Source: Streptomyces rugosispiralis | GTDB taxonomy: Bacteria > Actinomycetota > Actinomycetes > Streptomycetales > Streptomycetaceae | NCBI RefSeq assembly: GCF_024505145.1 | Contig: NZ_JANIAA010000041.1 | Coordinates: 26,681 to 90,680 of the forward strand | Length of the DNA stretch: 64,000 bases | Direction of reading: 5' to 3' | Shown: piece by piece, positions 1 through 7,055 of the stretch | Numbering within the stretch: the stretch's first letter is position 1 | How the letters are laid out: each line of letters begins with the position of its first letter | The notes under the pieces: generated by a model | Seen by the model: the letters and a program-made list of their open reading frames with translations, nothing else | Database searches by the model: none | Told to the model about the DNA's origin: nothing | Program-made: the position numbers and the translations under genes

Positions 1-2
1 CC

Positions 3-878
3 ACCGCGCAGACCCTCGCCGGGCTCGACCTGCCGCCCCAGGAGGTGCTGCACCACCTGGACGAGCAGGCCCAGCGGCTGGGCACCGACCGCATGGCCAC
101 CTGCCTGTACGCGGTCTACGACCCCGTCGCGCACCGCATCGTGGTGGCCAACGCGGGCCATCCGCCGCCGCTGCTGCTGCACCGGGGCGGCCGCGCCGAG
201 GTGCTGCGGGTACCGCCGGGGGCGCCGATCGGGGTCGGTGGTGTCGACTTCGAGGCGGTCGAGCTGGACGCGCCCGCCGGGGCCACCTTGATGCTCTACA
301 CCGACGGCCTGGTCGAGTCGCGGATGCGCGATGTGTGGACCGGGATCGAGCAGCTGCGGGAGCGGCTGACCGCCACCGCCCGGCTCACCGGCCCCAACCC
401 GCCGCCGCTGGAGCCGCTGTGCGACGAGGTGCTGGACATGCTCGGCCCCGGCGACCGCGACGACGACGTGGCGCTGCTCGCGGCCCGGTTCGAGGGCATC
501 GCGCCCAGCGATGTCGCGTACTGGTTCCTGGACCCCAAGGCGCAGACCGCCGGGCAGGCGCGTCGGCTGGCCCGCCGGGCGCTGGCCCGCTGGGACCTGG
601 ACGATCTGACGGACGCGGTGGAGCTGCTGGTCAGCGAGGTGGTGACGAACGCGGTGCGCTACGCGGAGCGGCCCATCACACTGCGGCTGCTGCGCACGGA
701 CGTCCTGCGCTGCGAGGTCGGCGACGACGTGCCACAGCTCCCCCGGCTGCGCCAGGCCCGGCCGTCCGACGAGGGCGGGCGCGGGCTGTATCTGGTGAAC
801 CGGATGGCGCGGCGCTGGGGCGCGACCCGGCTGTCCACGGGCAAGGTCGTCTGGTTCGAGCTCGCGATGCCGTCCTGA
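3..878 (+). CDS. SpoIIE-type PP2C phosphatase with anti-sigma-like kinase domain (5' partial)
   Basis: Only the C-terminal 291 codons lie in the window; the frame is open to the left edge, so the true start is outside. The first part is the end of a SpoIIE/PP2C-type Ser/Thr phosphatase, with NAGHPPPLLL, LMLYTDGLVESR and the late metal-binding motif DRDDDVALL. The last ~130 residues are a GHKL/HATPase domain like RsbW-type anti-sigma kinases, with ELLVSEVVTNAVRYAE and GRGLYLVNRMA. In actinobacteria these fused proteins act in partner-switching control of alternative sigma factors, with further sensor domains upstream that cannot be seen here. A hairpin 41 bases after the stop probably ends transcription. 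Confidence 0.9.
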   Translation, partial: TAQTLAGLDLPPQEVLHHLDEQAQRLGTDRMATCLYAVYDPVAHRIVVANAGHPPPLLLHRGGRAEVLRVPPGAPIGVGGVDFEAVELDAPAGATLMLYTDGLVESRMRDVWTGIEQLRERLTATARLTGPNPPPLEPLCDEVLDMLGPGDRDDDVALLAARFEGIAPSDVAYWFLDPKAQTAGQARRLARRALARWDLDDLTDAVELLVSEVVTNAVRYAERPITLRLLRTDVLRCEVGDDVPQLPRLRQARPSDEGGRGLYLVNRMARRWGATRLSTGKVVWFELAMPS

Positions 879-918
879 GCCGACCCGTCCGGACGCCAGT
901 CCGGTTGGCATGAGAGGA

Positions 919-952
919 CCCCGGAAGCGGCGGTGTGTACCGCGCTCCGGGG
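919..952 (+). terminator. Hairpin terminator after the SpoIIE-type gene
   Basis: Arms CCCCGGA (919-925) and TCCGGGG (946-952) enclose a smaller inner stem GCGG/CCGC. It lies 41 bases beyond the stop at 878, with no clear T-run, as is common in Streptomyces. Confidence 0.55.
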
Positions 953-998
953 CCGCTGAGCAGGGTCCTACCGGGGCGTGCGGGGGCGGACGGCCGTC

Positions 999-1205
999 TC
1001 AGGTCCGCCTGAAGTGGTCCGGCCGGTTGTCGTGCTGACGGGGGCACTGGCACGGGGGCCACGCCTGCCCCAGTGCGTAGGGGTTGCTCTTCTCGCCGAC
1101 CAGGACGGCCACCATCGCGTGGCGTACGGTCACGATCCCGTCGCGCGCCATGGTGTAGACGCGCACCGTCATGCGAGTCTCTTCGCCCCCGTTGGCCGCC
1201 CTCAT
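999..1205 (-). CDS. Small hypothetical protein, coupled to the upstream gene
   Basis: A 68-residue protein of unknown function. Its ATG overlaps the stop of the upstream gene (ATGA at 1202-1205), which suggests translational coupling. It is mildly hydrophobic in the middle (HAMVAVLVG) and ends with a Cys-Pro-rich tail (WPPCQCPRQHDNRPD). No domain is recognised. Small genes of this kind often sit beside XRE/DUF397 (WhiJ-type) loci in Streptomyces, and a DUF397 remnant lies about 350 bases away, so this may be the residue of such a locus. Reality as a gene rests on the coupling and on codon bias. Confidence 0.5.
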   Translation of the reverse strand: MRAANGGEETRMTVRVYTMARDGIVTVRHAMVAVLVGEKSNPYALGQAWPPCQCPRQHDNRPDHFRRT

Positions 1206-1519
1206 CGGCCCGTCCCCTCGACCGGCGCGAGGAGCTGGAGCACGGCGCGCAGACCGCGCTTGACCGCGCCGAGGTGGTAGGCCAGTTCCTCCGGCGCGGC
1301 GGTGGCCAGGCTCAGGGCTTCAGCGGCGGCAAGGCTCTGTCCGGCGACGATCATGACGGCTCGCTCAAGGCCGTCGCGGGTGGGCTTGCCAGCCGCGATA
1401 CATGCCGGACACAGGCCCGAACGCGGATCGCTGAGATTGCGGGGCCCGAAATCACCGGGAGTGGCGCACAGAGTACAGCCGGGAACCGGGACGGACACGG
1501 CATGGCCGTTGGCGGTCAC
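1202..1519 (-). CDS. Small hypothetical protein with a CxxC...CxxC motif
   Basis: The frame runs open further upstream, but the plausible protein starts at GTG 1519 (VTANGHAVSVPVPGCTLC) and is 105 residues long; no strong ribosome binding site was found. CTLC and CPAC, about 20 residues apart, look like a small zinc-binding knuckle. The C-terminal half (about residues 50-100) is alanine/leucine-rich and probably helical. The family is not recognised. The 3' end overlaps the next gene by four bases, so the two are probably one operon. The upstream part of the open frame is antisense to a DUF397 remnant and is not taken as coding. Confidence 0.45.
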   Translation of the reverse strand: MTANGHAVSVPVPGCTLCATPGDFGPRNLSDPRSGLCPACIAAGKPTRDGLERAVMIVAGQSLAAAEALSLATAAPEELAYHLGAVKRGLRAVLQLLAPVEGTGR

Positions 1520-1559
1520 CGGATCACCACCATCCCATGCGGCGCACAGACCTGGGCTT

Positions 1560-1679
1560 GTTGACGCTGTCCCCGTTCGCGACAGCAAGGCTCCGGAAGG
1601 TCCGGCGTTGGTCTTCCCCACGCCGTCCTGGTCATCGTTCGTATCGGCTGTCAGGGGTGGGGAGTTCCACGGCACCTGA
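1560..1679 (+). pseudogene. DUF397 C-terminal remnant
   Basis: The plus-strand frame reads VDAVPVRDSKAPEG...PALVF...SFVSAVRGGEF and ends at TGA 1677-1679. This matches residue by residue the C-terminal half of the intact DUF397 protein at 39613-39840 (VPVRDSKDPHGPALVF..., FVSAVKSGEF). The N-terminal half, normally containing a WFKSSYS-type motif, is missing: sequence upstream of about 1560 in this frame is antisense to the small gene at 1202-1519. It is therefore a truncated copy of the small partner protein found with WhiJ-type XRE regulators. Confidence 0.7.
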
Positions 1680-1935
1680 CCCTTCGCTGGCGAACCATCA
1701 GACAGCGGCCCCTGACCAGCCGGCAGGGGCCGTTGCGCTGCCTCGGTCCGGCACACACTCCCACGAGACTGTACTCGCCCAGCGTGCCCGCTAGGTGGCT
1801 GACCTGCACGGATGAACAGTTCGATGGCGGGTGCACGATGGGTGCGTCCAAGGCGCGTTGACAACCGGCAGCAGACCCCAAACCCCGACCAGTCGCGTCT
1901 GCGGGTCGGGCGCGCTCTTCCTCGTCCTGCGGTCC

Positions 1936-1969
1936 CGGGGCGGGTGTGCCGAGAAGCACCCCCGCCCCG
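1936..1969 (-). terminator. Hairpin terminator downstream of the penicillin-binding protein
   Basis: Fourteen-base arms (1936-1949 and 1956-1969) with one mismatch and a six-base loop, only six bases beyond the stop codon of the minus-strand gene ending at 1975. Confidence 0.65.
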
Positions 1970-1974
1970 CGTCA

Positions 1975-4200
1975 TCACTGCTGCGGCCGACGGGGAAGAC
2001 CGCCTTCGCCCGACTCCGAACTCGACGGGTCGGGCGGGCTCGGGGAGCCGCCGTCGTCCGACGGCGACGCCGAGGACGAGGCGGACGGCGACTCGCTGGC
2101 GGACTCGCTCGCCGACGGGGACGACGAGGGCGACTCGCTGGCGGACTCGCTCGCCGACGGGCTGGAGGACGGCGACTCCGAGGCGTCGCTCGAACTCGGC
2201 GACGGTGGCGGCTTGACCGCCGCCCCCATGTCGGTGTCCAGGTCGAACTTGGAGGCCTTCTCCCCGCTCAGCGCGGACTCGGTGTACGCGGCCCAGATCC
2301 TGGCCGGGAAGTCACCACCGTTGACGCGGCCGCCGCCCGCGGTGCCCTTGAGCGAGACCTGCTTCTTCTCCCCTTCGCCGAACATCCCGACCGAGGTCAC
2401 CAGATCGGGGGTGTAGCCGGTGAACCAGGCCGACTTGTTGTCGTCGGAGGTGCCGGTCTTGCCCGCGACGGCCTGACCCTGCTGCCGCACCGCCTGGCCG
2501 GTCCCGTCGTCGACCACCCCGGTGAGGACGGAGGTGACGGAGTCGGCGGCGCCACGGCTGATCGCCTGGCCGTTGGTGGGATCGGGCAATTTGGGCCGCT
2601 CATCGCCCTTTTCGGCGGACTTCACGATCGCCGGGGTGACCTTCTTGCCGTGGTTGTCGAGGGTCGCGTAGACCCCGGCCATGTCGCGCGGGCTGGCGCC
2701 CATCACGCCCAGCGACATCGCGGGGCGTACGTCGAAGCCGCCCGCGTCCTTGTTCATGCCGAGGTCGATGGCGGTGTTCTTCACCTTGTCCAGGCCCACG
2801 TCCACCGCCATCTGCGCGAAGACGGAGTTGACGGAGTTGTTCATCGCCTTCTGGACGGAGATGGGGCCGTAGGACTTGTTGTCCTCGTTCGGCGGGGCGA
2901 AGCCGGTGAGCGAGCCCTTGACCGGCCGCTTGCTGGTGCCGTCGTAGATGGTGCTCGCCGTGATCGGGGTGCTGTCCTGCGTGGTGGAGCCGTTCTCCAG
3001 CCCCGCGGCCAGGATCAGCGGCTTGAAGGTGGAGGCGGGCTGGTAGTCCTCGCGGAGGGCGTTGTTGTAGTAGTGCTCGGTGTAGCCGGTGCCGCCGTAC
3101 ATCGCCACCACACCACCGGACTCCGGGTCCACCGAAACCGCTCCGACCTGGGCGTACTTGTCGACCTTGCGCTTCTTCGGGTCCAGCTTGTCGGTCAGCT
3201 GGGTGCGGACCGCCTTCTCCAGCGCCTTCTGCTTCTTCTTGTCGATGTTGAGGGTGATCGTCCAGCCGCCGGCCTCGATCTCGTTCTCCGAGACCCCGGC
3301 CTTGATCAGCTCCTTGTTGGCGGCCTCGATGAGATAGCCCGCCTGGCCGTCGCGTCCGGGGATGGGGCGCGGCGGGACGGGGACATCGAACTTCATGCCC
3401 TCGCGCTCGCTCTTGGACAGCCAGTCCTTCTGGACCATGTTGTTGAGGACGTAGTTCCAGCGGGCCTTCACCAGCCGCTTGCCGTTGGGGCCCGCCGCCG
3501 ACCAGTCGTACTGGCTGGGTGCCTGGAGCACCGACGCGAGATAGGCGCCCTGTGCGACGCTGAGGTCCTCGACGTCCTTGTTGTAGTAAGCGCGGGCGGC
3601 GGCCTGGATGCCATAGGCGCCGCGGCCGTAGTAGCTGGTGTTGATGTAGCCCGCGAGGATGTAGTCCTTGGACTTCTGCTGGTCGACCTTGAGCGAGATC
3701 ACCAGCTCCTTCAGCTTGCGGCTGACGGTCTGTTCCTGGCTCAGGTAGTAGTTCTTGACGTACTGCTGGGTGATGGTCGAACCACCCTGCTTGCCCCGGC
3801 CCAGCGCGGTGTTGATGAGACCGCGGGCGGTGCCGGTGAACGAGACGCCGGAGTCGCCGTAGAAGTCCTTGTTCTCGGCGGCGACAAAGGTGTGCTGCAC
3901 CTTCTTGGGGATCTTGGACAGCGGTACGGACTCACGGTTGACGTCACCCGTCTTCGCCATGATCGTGCCGTCGCTGTACTTGTAGATGTTGGCCTCGGCC
4001 TTGGCCGCGGCGTTGGCGGGCGGAACCTCCACCAGCAGATAGAGGACGAAGAACGCCCCGACGAGCAACGCGCCGAGCCCCAGGACGTACCCCAGCAGCC
4101 ACTTCCAGGTGAAGAAGCGGCGTATGCCCCCCGACTTCGCCGCTCGCTTGGCTCTGCGAGCGCTCTTCTGCCGCGCGCGTCGCTCTTCCGCTCTACCCAT
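1975..4200 (-). CDS. Class A penicillin-binding protein (transglycosylase/transpeptidase)
   Basis: A 741-residue bifunctional peptidoglycan synthase that polymerises lipid II and cross-links stem peptides outside the membrane. A basic cytoplasmic tail (1-30) precedes one membrane anchor (about 34-57). The GT51 domain follows, with catalytic Glu in AENKDFYGDSG (E109) and the GGSTITQQ motif near 139-146. The transpeptidase domain has STFK (S390, K393), SVN (456-458) and KTGT (K581). The last ~70 residues are a Ser/Pro/Glu-rich linker of repeated SPSSSPSASESASE units, probably wall-exposed and disordered. All catalytic motifs are intact. It is monocistronic, with its own terminator. Confidence 0.95.
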   Translation of the reverse strand: MGRAEERRARQKSARRAKRAAKSGGIRRFFTWKWLLGYVLGLGALLVGAFFVLYLLVEVPPANAAAKAEANIYKYSDGTIMAKTGDVNRESVPLSKIPKKVQHTFVAAENKDFYGDSGVSFTGTARGLINTALGRGKQGGSTITQQYVKNYYLSQEQTVSRKLKELVISLKVDQQKSKDYILAGYINTSYYGRGAYGIQAAARAYYNKDVEDLSVAQGAYLASVLQAPSQYDWSAAGPNGKRLVKARWNYVLNNMVQKDWLSKSEREGMKFDVPVPPRPIPGRDGQAGYLIEAANKELIKAGVSENEIEAGGWTITLNIDKKKQKALEKAVRTQLTDKLDPKKRKVDKYAQVGAVSVDPESGGVVAMYGGTGYTEHYYNNALREDYQPASTFKPLILAAGLENGSTTQDSTPITASTIYDGTSKRPVKGSLTGFAPPNEDNKSYGPISVQKAMNNSVNSVFAQMAVDVGLDKVKNTAIDLGMNKDAGGFDVRPAMSLGVMGASPRDMAGVYATLDNHGKKVTPAIVKSAEKGDERPKLPDPTNGQAISRGAADSVTSVLTGVVDDGTGQAVRQQGQAVAGKTGTSDDNKSAWFTGYTPDLVTSVGMFGEGEKKQVSLKGTAGGGRVNGGDFPARIWAAYTESALSGEKASKFDLDTDMGAAVKPPPSPSSSDASESPSSSPSASESASESPSSSPSASESASESPSASSSASPSDDGGSPSPPDPSSSESGEGGLPRRPQQ

Positions 4201-4370
4201 CGCTCCCGCCGCTCCAGTCCGTAAGCCCCCCAGGCCAGCTCATGAAACTAACACCGCAACAACCCTCAAATGCCCATCGATCTAGCTTTTTCCGAAGGTG
4301 ACAAAAAGCACCCACTCCAAGGGAACTGACGGCTTACGGGGGCCAAGGGTTGCCACCGGCCCATAATGTG

Positions 4371-4385
4371 CTATCACTTTGATAG
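4371..4385 (+). promoter_or_regulatory. Inverted repeat operator overlapping the SPFH promoter
   Basis: CTATCA-CTT-TGATAG is a perfect six-base inverted repeat 33 bases upstream of the SPFH gene start. It overlaps a possible -10 (TATCAC, 4372-4377) placed 16 bases after a TTGCCA (4350-4355). A repressor bound here would block transcription. The downstream ribbon-helix-helix protein is an obvious candidate, by inference only. Confidence 0.5.
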
Positions 4386-4417
4386 AACGCAGCGCCGAAC
4401 GGAACGGGGAGCCCTCC

Positions 4418-5374
4418 ATGTCCGACACCACCTCGACCGAGCCCATCACCGATCAGGCCGACATACCGTCCCTCCCGGAGCCGAGGGTCACGGAGCGGCC
4501 CGCGCACAACGTCAGCGGCGGACTGGCCCTGCTCGGCGGCCTGGCCGGACTCGCTGGCGGCATCGGGCTGATCCTCGCGGGCGCCGCCGTCGCCTCCGAG
4601 CACAAGGGCGCCTGGTCCACGCTGCTGATCGTCTCCGGCATCGTGGTGATCCTCGCCGCGCTCCTCACCATGTGCGGCCTCAACACCATCGCGCCCGGCG
4701 AGGCCCGGGTGGTCCAGCTCTTCGGCCGCTACCGCGGCACCATCCGCACCGACGGGCTGCGCTGGGTGAACCCGCTCACCAGCCGGGAGAAGATCTCCAC
4801 CCGGGTGCGCAACCACGAGACCGCGGTACTCAAGGTCAACGACGCCTACGGCAACCCGATCGAACTCGCCGCGGTCGTCGTCTGGAAGGTCGAGGACACC
4901 GCCCAGGCGATGTTCGAGGTGGACGACTTCCTGGAGTTCGTCGCCACCCAGACCGAGGCCGCCGTCCGGCACATCGCCATCGAGTACCCGTACGACGCCC
5001 ATGAGGAGGGCGCCCTCTCGCTGCGCGGCAACGCCGAGGAGATCACCGAGAAGCTCGCGATCGAACTGCACGCCCGGGTCGAGGCGGCCGGGGTCCGCAT
5101 CATCGAATCGCGCTTCACCCACCTCGCCTACGCCCCGGAGATCGCCTCCGCGATGCTCCAGCGCCAGCAGGCGGGCGCCGTGGTGGCCGCGCGGCGGCAG
5201 ATCGTGGACGGCGCGGTCGGCATGGTCGAGGCTGCCCTGGCCCGGATCGCCGAGGAGGAGATCGTGGCGCTGGACGAGGAGCGCAAGGCCGCGATGGTCA
5301 GCAATCTGATGGTGGTGCTCTGCGGGGACCGCTCCCCGCAGCCCGTGCTGAACACCGGCACGCTGTACCAGTGA
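4418..5374 (+). CDS. SPFH/band-7 domain membrane protein
   Basis: A 318-residue member of the SPFH (stomatin/prohibitin/flotillin) superfamily, proteins that assemble membrane scaffolds. ATG 4418 is chosen because GGGGAG lies seven bases upstream; an earlier in-frame ATG at 4379 falls inside the operator region. The N-terminal 40 residues are polar, two hydrophobic segments follow (about 39-60 and 71-90), then the band-7 domain with EARVVQLFGRYRGTIRTDGLRWVNP and a long helical region (residues ~200-300) with VEAAGVRIIESR and LQRQQAGAVVAARRQIVDGAV. The stop overlaps the GTG of the next gene, a ribbon-helix-helix protein, so the two are translated together. Confidence 0.9.
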   Translation: MSDTTSTEPITDQADIPSLPEPRVTERPAHNVSGGLALLGGLAGLAGGIGLILAGAAVASEHKGAWSTLLIVSGIVVILAALLTMCGLNTIAPGEARVVQLFGRYRGTIRTDGLRWVNPLTSREKISTRVRNHETAVLKVNDAYGNPIELAAVVVWKVEDTAQAMFEVDDFLEFVATQTEAAVRHIAIEYPYDAHEEGALSLRGNAEEITEKLAIELHARVEAAGVRIIESRFTHLAYAPEIASAMLQRQQAGAVVAARRQIVDGAVGMVEAALARIAEEEIVALDEERKAAMVSNLMVVLCGDRSPQPVLNTGTLYQ

Positions 5375-5760
5375 CGGACGAGAGCGGGCGGAAGGCACGG
5401 CAGCCGCGGCAGCGCAAGCAGATGCTGCTGCGGCTCGACCCGGCCGTCCATGACGCCCTCGCGCGCTGGGCCAACGACGAGCTGCGCAGCGCCAACGCGC
5501 AGATCGAGTTCCTGCTGCGCAAGGCGCTCGCGGACGCGGGCCGGCTGCCCGGCGCGGCGCGCCCGATCCCGCGCCGGGGCCGCCCGCCGCGGCGGCCCGC
5601 CGAGGGCGCCGAGGGCGAGGGTGCCGAGGGCGAGGGTGCCGAGGGCGAGGGTGCCGAGGGCGAGGGTGCCGAGGGCGAGGGTGCCGAGGGCGAGGGTGCC
5701 GAGGGCGAGGGCCCCACCGAGGACCCGGAGGGCATCGGCCGGGAGCCACGTCGGCCCTGA
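5371..5760 (+). CDS. Ribbon-helix-helix (Arc-like) protein with EGEGA repeats
   Basis: A 129-residue protein that starts at GTG 5371, overlapping the SPFH stop by four bases. Residues ~15-50 (KQMLLRLDPAVHDALARWANDELRSANAQIEFLLRKAL, quoted in part: LRLDPAVHDALARWA and SANAQIEFLLRKAL) fit a MetJ/Arc-type DNA-binding fold: one beta strand followed by two helices. A basic Pro/Arg linker (RRGRPPRRP) follows, then about seven copies of the acidic pentapeptide EGEGA and a short tail. The coupling to SPFH suggests it may act as the regulator of the operon. The acidic repeat is a low-complexity expansion and probably disordered. Confidence 0.8.
   Translation: MTDESGRKARQPRQRKQMLLRLDPAVHDALARWANDELRSANAQIEFLLRKALADAGRLPGAARPIPRRGRPPRRPAEGAEGEGAEGEGAEGEGAEGEGAEGEGAEGEGAEGEGPTEDPEGIGREPRRP
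5611..5715 (+). repeat. 15-bp tandem repeat inside the ribbon-helix-helix gene
   Basis: Six perfect copies of GAGGGCGAGGGTGCC (5611-5700) plus one degenerate copy (5701-5715). Each copy is five codons, so copy-number change keeps the frame. Confidence 0.95.
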
Positions 5761-5808
5761 CCCCGGTCGCACCTCTCTGACCTGCGGCAATGCACACCCA
5801 AGCGCGGC

Positions 5809-5825
5809 TATACACTCCAGGTATA
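5809..5825 (+). promoter_or_regulatory. Inverted repeat upstream of padR
   Basis: TATAC-N7-GTATA ends 22 bases before the PadR start codon. A related half site (GGTGTAGAG) follows at 5831-5839. PadR repressors usually bind such A/T-containing palindromes in their own promoters, so autoregulation is likely. Confidence 0.5.
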
Positions 5826-5847
5826 CGCATGGTGTAGAGTGCTGGGC

Positions 5848-6372
5848 ATGTCAATTGGCCACACCCTGCTCGGACTCCTCGAGGGCGGCCCGCGCCACGG
5901 CTATGACCTCAAGCGAGCCTTCGACGAAAGATTCGGACACGACCGCCCGCTGCACTACGGGCAGGTCTACTCGACCATGTCCCGGCTCCTGAAGAACGGC
6001 CTGGTGGAGGTCGACGGCATCGAGCACGGCGGTGGCCCGGAGCGCAAGCGCTACGCCATCACCGACGCGGGCATCACCGATGTGGAGCACTGGCTCACCC
6101 AGCCCGAGAAGCCGGAGCCGTATCTCCAGTCGGTCCTCTACACCAAGGTCATCATCGCCCTGCTCACCGGGCGGGACGCGGCCGATCTCCTCGACGTCCA
6201 GCGCGCCGAACATCTGCGGCTGATGCGCGATCTGACCCAGCGCAAGCGCGGCGGCGACCTCACCGACCAACTCATCTGCGACCACGCCCTCTTCCATCTC
6301 GAGGCCGATCTGCGCTGGCTGGAACTGACCGCCGCCCGCCTCGGCCAACTCGCCAAGGCGGTGCGTTCATGA
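5848..6372 (+). CDS. PadR family transcriptional regulator
   Basis: A 174-residue PadR-type repressor with an N-terminal winged helix (IGHTLLGLLEGGPRHGYDLKRAF, here split as IGHTLLGLLEGGPRHGYDL and KRAF; then HYGQVYSTMSRLLKNGLVEVD, begins HYGQVYSTMSRLLKNGL) and a helical dimerisation region in the second half. ATG 5848 matches the usual family start MSIGHTLL; a GTG at 5839 is less likely. Its stop overlaps the ATG of the ABC ATPase (ATGA), so it leads a three-gene operon with an MacB-like exporter. PadR proteins commonly control multidrug or antimicrobial-peptide exporters and respond to their substrates. Confidence 0.9.
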   Translation: MSIGHTLLGLLEGGPRHGYDLKRAFDERFGHDRPLHYGQVYSTMSRLLKNGLVEVDGIEHGGGPERKRYAITDAGITDVEHWLTQPEKPEPYLQSVLYTKVIIALLTGRDAADLLDVQRAEHLRLMRDLTQRKRGGDLTDQLICDHALFHLEADLRWLELTAARLGQLAKAVRS

Positions 6373-7055
6373 CCCCGGCAGGCTCCTTGCTGATCGCCAC
6401 GTCCCTGCACAAGACGTACGGTCACACCCCCGCCCTGGACAGTGCGGACTTCTCCATCCACCCCGGCGAGGTCGTCGCCGTCATGGGCCCCTCCGGCTCG
6501 GGCAAGTCGACGCTGCTGCACTGCCTGGCCGGGATCGTGAAGCCGGACTCCGGCTCCGTCCACTACAACGGGCGCGAGCTGACCGCCATGTCGGACGCCG
6601 AGCGCAGCGGGCTGCGCCGCGGTGAGTTCGGCTTCGTCTTCCAGTTCGGCCAGCTCGTCCCCGAGTTGAGCTGTGTGGAGAACGTCGCGCTGCCGCTGCG
6701 GCTGAACGGCACCAAGCGCAAGGAGGCCGAGACCCGGGCGGCGGCCTGGATGGAGCGGCTCGAGGTCGCCGATGTGGCGCACAAGCGGCCCGGTGAGGTC
6801 TCCGGCGGTCAGGGGCAGCGGGTCGCCGTCGCCCGGTCGCTGGTCACCGCCCCGCGGGTGCTGTTCGCGGACGAGCCGACCGGCGCGCTGGACTCGCTCA
6901 ACGGGGAGCGGGTGATGGAGCTGCTGACCGAGGCCGCCCGGGAGTCCCGTACCGCCGTGGTGCTGGTCACCCATGAGGCCAGGGTCGCCGCCTACTCCGA
7001 CCGCGAGGTCGTCGTCCGCGACGGCAAGGCCCGGGATATGGCAGGGGCCCGATGA
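6369..7055 (+). CDS. ABC transporter ATP-binding protein (MacB/LolD type)
   Basis: A 228-residue ATPase of the LolD/MacB branch. Walker A is GPSGSGKST, the Q-loop is FGFVFQFGQL, the signature is VSGGQGQRVAVAR, Walker B is RVLFADEPTG and the switch His is in LVTHEARVAA. It overlaps padR upstream and the FtsX-like permease downstream by four bases each, so it is certainly the energising subunit for that permease. The substrate is unknown; the family handles peptides, lipoproteins or drugs by a mechanotransmission mechanism. Confidence 0.93.
   Translation: MTPAGSLLIATSLHKTYGHTPALDSADFSIHPGEVVAVMGPSGSGKSTLLHCLAGIVKPDSGSVHYNGRELTAMSDAERSGLRRGEFGFVFQFGQLVPELSCVENVALPLRLNGTKRKEAETRAAAWMERLEVADVAHKRPGEVSGGQGQRVAVARSLVTAPRVLFADEPTGALDSLNGERVMELLTEAARESRTAVVLVTHEARVAAYSDREVVVRDGKARDMAGAR

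Noticed and set aside
1831..4224. Very long open frame on the plus strand opposite the penicillin-binding protein
   Set aside because: It mirrors the minus-strand gene, whose motifs are complete; the plus frame is low-complexity and has no domains. High GC makes such antisense frames common.
5371..5801. Minus-strand frames with Ser/Pro or Ala/Leu repeats opposite the ribbon-helix-helix gene
   Set aside because: They are shadows of the 15-bp tandem repeat. The plus frame has the DNA-binding domain and the coupled start.
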